Positions 5,952 to 8,574 of a DNA stretch of 8,574 nt are shown in pieces. The DNA lies in the NCBI GenBank assembly GCA_016292295.1, contig JADNEJ010000565.1, positions 1 to 8,574 of the forward strand, read 5' to 3'. Numbering within the stretch: the first letter of the stretch is position 1; each line of letters starts with the position of its first letter. The DNA comes from Candidatus Thiodictyon intracellulare. Its GTDB lineage: Bacteria > Pseudomonadota > Gammaproteobacteria > Chromatiales > Chromatiaceae. The position numbers were made by a program, and so were the translations under genes. The notes below the pieces were generated by a model. That model was not told the origin of the DNA and made no database searches. It was given only the letters and a program-made list of their open reading frames with translations.

Positions 5952-8059
5952 GTCCCTATCAAACCTTTCCGGGGCGTCGCTACCCGCCGGGCGCCACGCT
6001 GGAGGACAACGGGGTCAACTTTTCGGTCTACAGCCGCCACGCGTGCGGGGCTGAGCTACTGCTGTATGCCGCGGCGGACAGCCCAAAGCCCTTCCAGGTG
6101 ATCCGCCTGGACCCGGAGGTCAACCACAGCTTCTTCTCCTGGCACCTGCTGGTGGTGGACCTGCCGCCCGGCACTCACTATACCTGGCGCATGGATGGCC
6201 CCAATGACCCGCGCGGTCACGGTTGGCGCTTCGACCCCAACATCGAGCTCCTGGACCCCTGGGCGCGGGCGGTGAACATCTGCGACTGGGACCGCCGGCG
6301 CCGCGCGGCCGAAGGCGTCAGACCCCACGATTCACCGCGCGCCGTGGTGCTCGCCGACGAGTACGACTGGTGCGGGGACTCGACGCTGCGGGTGCCCTCG
6401 GAGCAGATGATCATCTATGAGCTGCATGTGGGCGGCTTCACCCGTCACCCCTCGTCCGGCGTGCAGCACCCCGGGACCTTTGCCGGACTGATCGAGAAGG
6501 TCCCCTACCTGCAGGACTTAGGTATAACCCATGTGGAACTGATGCCTCTGATGGCCTTTGACGAGCAGGACGTGCCCCAGGCGGTGGAAGAGTCTGGCCT
6601 CAAGAATTTTTGGGGCTACAGCAGCTTCGGCTTCTTCTCGCCCCACCCCGCCTACTGCGTGACGCCGCAGTTGGGCAGCCACCGCCGCGAGTTTCGCGAC
6701 ATGGTGCGGGCCCTGCACAAAGCCGGGATCGGGGTCATCCTGGACGTGGTGTTCAACCACACCTGCGAGGGCAACGGCCGTGGCCCCATCTTGTCCTTCA
6801 AGGGCTTCGGCAATGAGACCTTCTATTGCCTGGATCAGCTCGACAAGTCCACTTATCTGGACTTCACCGGCTGCGGCAACACCGTCAACGCCAATCAGCC
6901 CTTTGTCGCCCGCTATATCCTGGACTGCCTGGAGTATTGGGTGCGCGAGATGCATGTGGACGGCTTCCGCTTCGATCTGGCGAGCGCCATGGCGAGGGAC
7001 GGGACCGGGCGCCCGATGGAACACCCGCCGGTGCTGTGGGGGATCGAACTCTCCGACACCCTGGCGGCCACCAAGATCATCGCCGAGGCCTGGGACGCGG
7101 CCGGTCTCTATCAGGTAGGTTCCTTCCCGGGCTACCGCTGGATGGAGTGGAACGGGCGCTACCGCGACAGCATCCGGCGCTTCGTGCGCGGCGACCCGGG
7201 GCTGATCCCGGAGGTGGCGACGCGGCTCGCGGGCAGCAGCGACCTCTATGGCGCGAATCTGCGCCAACCCATCAACAGCATCAACTTCGTCACCTGCCAT
7301 GACGGCTTCACCCTGTGGGATCTGGTCTCCTACAACGGCAAGCACAACTTGGCCAACCGGGAGGGCAATCGGGACGGTACCGACGACAACCTAAGCTGGA
7401 ACTGCGGCGTGGAGGGCGAGAGTGCAAACGCCGCGATCCTGGACCTGCGTCGCCGCCAGGCCAAGAACCTCTTGGCGCTCCTGTTCCTGAGCCAGGGCAT
7501 CCCGATGCTGCTGGCTGGTGACGAGGTCCTGCGCAGTCAGGCGGGCAACAACAACGCCTGGTGCCAGGACAACCCGCTGGGCTGGTTCGATTGGTCTCTG
7601 GTGGAGAGCAACCGCGACATGCTGCGCTTCGTGCGCGGCCTGATTGCGCTGCGCAAGCGCCACCCCTCGCTGCGCCGCCGCCGCTTCCTGGCCGGCCAGC
7701 CCAGTCAGGTAGCGGACCAGCCGGACGTGACCTGGCACGGCCAGAGCATCGGTGAACCACCCTGGGCTGACCCGGAGGCCCAGGTCCTGGCCCTCACGCT
7801 GGCACCCCTGACACTAGCGGAAGAGCCCCTGTACATCGCCATGAACATGGCCGAGGCGGCGCAGCCATTCGATCTGCCGCCGCTCACCGGCCAGTTCTGG
7901 CATCGCGCCCTGGACACCGGGGCCGCCGCGCTACTTGACACGACCAAACCAGAGGATCAGCGGCCGGTCGCACCGGGGCCGCTCCTGTTGCGCTCGCGCA
8001 GCGTGGTGGTGCTGGAGGGGCGACCGGTGGTTGGCGGCGCCAGGCTCGCGTTGCCCTGA
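5936..8059 (+). CDS. glgX: glycogen debranching enzyme, GlgX type (GH13)
   Basis: This cytosolic enzyme hydrolyses alpha-1,6 branch points of glycogen, acting on the short stubs left by glycogen phosphorylase and releasing malto-oligosaccharides. The 707 residues fit the GlgX/TreX family (about 650-720). An N-terminal CBM48-like beta-sandwich (about residues 10-115, with GVNFSVYSRHA and WRMDGP) precedes the GH13 barrel. All four conserved GH13 regions are intact: DVVFNH (270-275), GFRFDLAS with nucleophile Asp347, IIAEAWD with acid/base Glu384, and FVTCHDGFT with stabilising Asp456. NYHELHVGGF-type isoamylase/debrancher sequence is also seen (IIYELHVGGFT). A C-terminal beta domain follows. 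The ATG at 5936 is chosen because the family homology begins just after it (GPYQTFPGRRYPPGAT) and AGGT/AGGA lie immediately upstream; the open frame extends to 5786, but that part has no homology and overlaps the IS630 right flank. No other glycogen gene lies in the window, so the IS630 copy may have separated it from former partners. Confidence 0.95.
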   Translation: MQESHGPYQTFPGRRYPPGATLEDNGVNFSVYSRHACGAELLLYAAADSPKPFQVIRLDPEVNHSFFSWHLLVVDLPPGTHYTWRMDGPNDPRGHGWRFDPNIELLDPWARAVNICDWDRRRRAAEGVRPHDSPRAVVLADEYDWCGDSTLRVPSEQMIIYELHVGGFTRHPSSGVQHPGTFAGLIEKVPYLQDLGITHVELMPLMAFDEQDVPQAVEESGLKNFWGYSSFGFFSPHPAYCVTPQLGSHRREFRDMVRALHKAGIGVILDVVFNHTCEGNGRGPILSFKGFGNETFYCLDQLDKSTYLDFTGCGNTVNANQPFVARYILDCLEYWVREMHVDGFRFDLASAMARDGTGRPMEHPPVLWGIELSDTLAATKIIAEAWDAAGLYQVGSFPGYRWMEWNGRYRDSIRRFVRGDPGLIPEVATRLAGSSDLYGANLRQPINSINFVTCHDGFTLWDLVSYNGKHNLANREGNRDGTDDNLSWNCGVEGESANAAILDLRRRQAKNLLALLFLSQGIPMLLAGDEVLRSQAGNNNAWCQDNPLGWFDWSLVESNRDMLRFVRGLIALRKRHPSLRRRRFLAGQPSQVADQPDVTWHGQSIGEPPWADPEAQVLALTLAPLTLAEEPLYIAMNMAEAAQPFDLPPLTGQFWHRALDTGAAALLDTTKPEDQRPVAPGPLLLRSRSVVVLEGRPVVGGARLALP

Positions 8060-8103
8060 ACACAGACTCCCCTTGGACCCGTTGCGCTTGCCCGCGGGAT
8101 GGG

Positions 8104-8135
8104 GCGCCGGACCCGTCCCGCCCGCGGTCCGGCGC
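8104..8135 (+). terminator. strong hairpin after glgX
   Basis: GCGCCGGACC (8104-8113) and GGTCCGGCGC (8126-8135) form a perfect 10-pair GC-rich stem with a 12-base loop, 44 bases after the glgX stop. No T-run follows (ACCGGCATCATTACAATTCT), so it is not a textbook Rho-independent terminator; it may pause polymerase or protect the 3' end of the message. Confidence 0.45.
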
Positions 8136-8153
8136 ACCGGCATCATTACAATT

Positions 8154-8190
8154 CTTAACGATTCACTTAACGATTCGCCGCTGGAATAAT
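8154..8190 (+). promoter_or_regulatory. tandem direct repeats upstream of a -10 box
   Basis: CTTAACGATTC is repeated exactly at 8154-8164 and 8166-8176, a 12-base period. AATAAT (8185-8190), five of six matches to a -10 box, follows after 8 bases, and no good -35 box is present. Response regulators of the OmpR/PhoB family bind 11-base-type direct repeats that replace the -35 box and end about this far from the -10, so the layout suggests an activator-dependent promoter for the exported-protein gene that begins near 8297. The regulator cannot be named; the repeat is not a Pho-box sequence. Confidence 0.45.
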
Positions 8191-8296
8191 CCACCAAAAC
8201 ATCGGACGCTTTCCGCGCTGATAGCAGCACGCCGCCCACCAACGCCGGACGCCGTTTTCAGGACCACGCCGGGCCTGGCCCGAGAGACAACCCCTG

Positions 8297-8574
8297 ATGC
8301 GCATACACACCAAGACTCGGCCGCATCCCCACCTGGGGTGATCGTCCGGCGCTGATCCTGCTGCTGACGCTACTGATGCCGGTGGTCGGCGTGGCGGTAG
8401 TGCCGCCCGTCCGGCCCGATCCTCAGCACCCCCACCACGAGCAACCTAGGGGCCAACCAGACTACCCTCAATCTGCAATCCGATCAGGTCGGGACCGGTT
8501 GGCTCGACTTTGGCCATTCTTGCAGTCGGGCGACGGCCCCGCGCGTGACGCCACGGCGGTGCCGACGCGTGCGC
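8297..8574 (+). pseudogene. exported protein, frame-shifted, 3'-truncated by the window
   Basis: The ATG at 8297 opens a short frame (MRIHTKTRPHPHL) that stops at 8339-8341. One frame over, the reading continues as WGDRPALILLLTLLMPVVGV, a typical hydrophobic signal-peptide core, and after a second change near 8405-8424 the third frame gives STPTTSNLGANQTTLNLQSD and then QVGTGW, which resembles the Thr/Asn-rich beta-sandwich segments of secreted or surface proteins. Together they read as one exported protein with two frame changes. A third change after about 8490 is possible (LQSGDGPARDATAV in another frame). I do not recognise the family. Either the gene is decaying or the sequence has indel errors here. 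A palindrome CGGGCC-T-GGCCCG (8270-8282) lies just before the start, and no clear ribosome site is seen. Confidence 0.4.

Noticed and set aside
6518..7345. Long antisense ORF inside glgX (275 residues)
   Set aside because: Long antisense frames are normal opposite GC-rich genes; the sense strand carries all GH13 motifs.

Overview
The window is GC-rich, and every recognisable gene lies on the plus strand. Gene content (TolC-family outer-membrane protein, chorismate synthase, an HcaT-like MFS permease, a GlgX-type debranching enzyme) and the REP-like repeat between genes suggest a gammaproteobacterium. A Chromatiales/Chromatiaceae-like purple sulfur bacterium is my best guess, but this is inference from style and composition; no marker gene is present.

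Layout. 1-156: left edge with no supported gene, ending in an AT-richer junction. 157-297: the last part of a LuxR/FixJ-type helix-turn-helix, cut off from the rest of its gene. 298-562: non-coding leader holding two palindromes and a plausible sigma-70 promoter. 563-1936: tolC-type exporter. 2067-3170: aroC, followed after 11 bases by an MFS permease (3182-4345), probably one transcript. 4346-4720: intergenic, with a perfect 24-base inverted REP-like pair and a hairpin followed by a short T-run. 4721-5779: an IS630-family transposase whose first catalytic Asp appears to be Gly. 5936-8059: glgX with all GH13 catalytic residues intact. 8060-8296: a hairpin, then two 11-base direct repeats just upstream of a -10-like box. 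8297-8574: start of an exported protein, readable only by changing frame, running off the window.

How it fits together. tolC (efflux/secretion), aroC (last step of the shikimate pathway) and glgX (glycogen breakdown) are unrelated housekeeping functions; only aroC and the MFS gene look coupled. The spaces between them carry the signs of turnover: a truncated regulator, a REP pair, an apparently inactivated IS630 copy and a broken exported-protein gene. I see no new multi-gene system. The observations most worth checking are the missing catalytic Asp and altered D-E spacing in the transposase, the direct-repeat promoter at 8154-8190, the palindrome inside the tolC promoter, and the frame changes after 8297.
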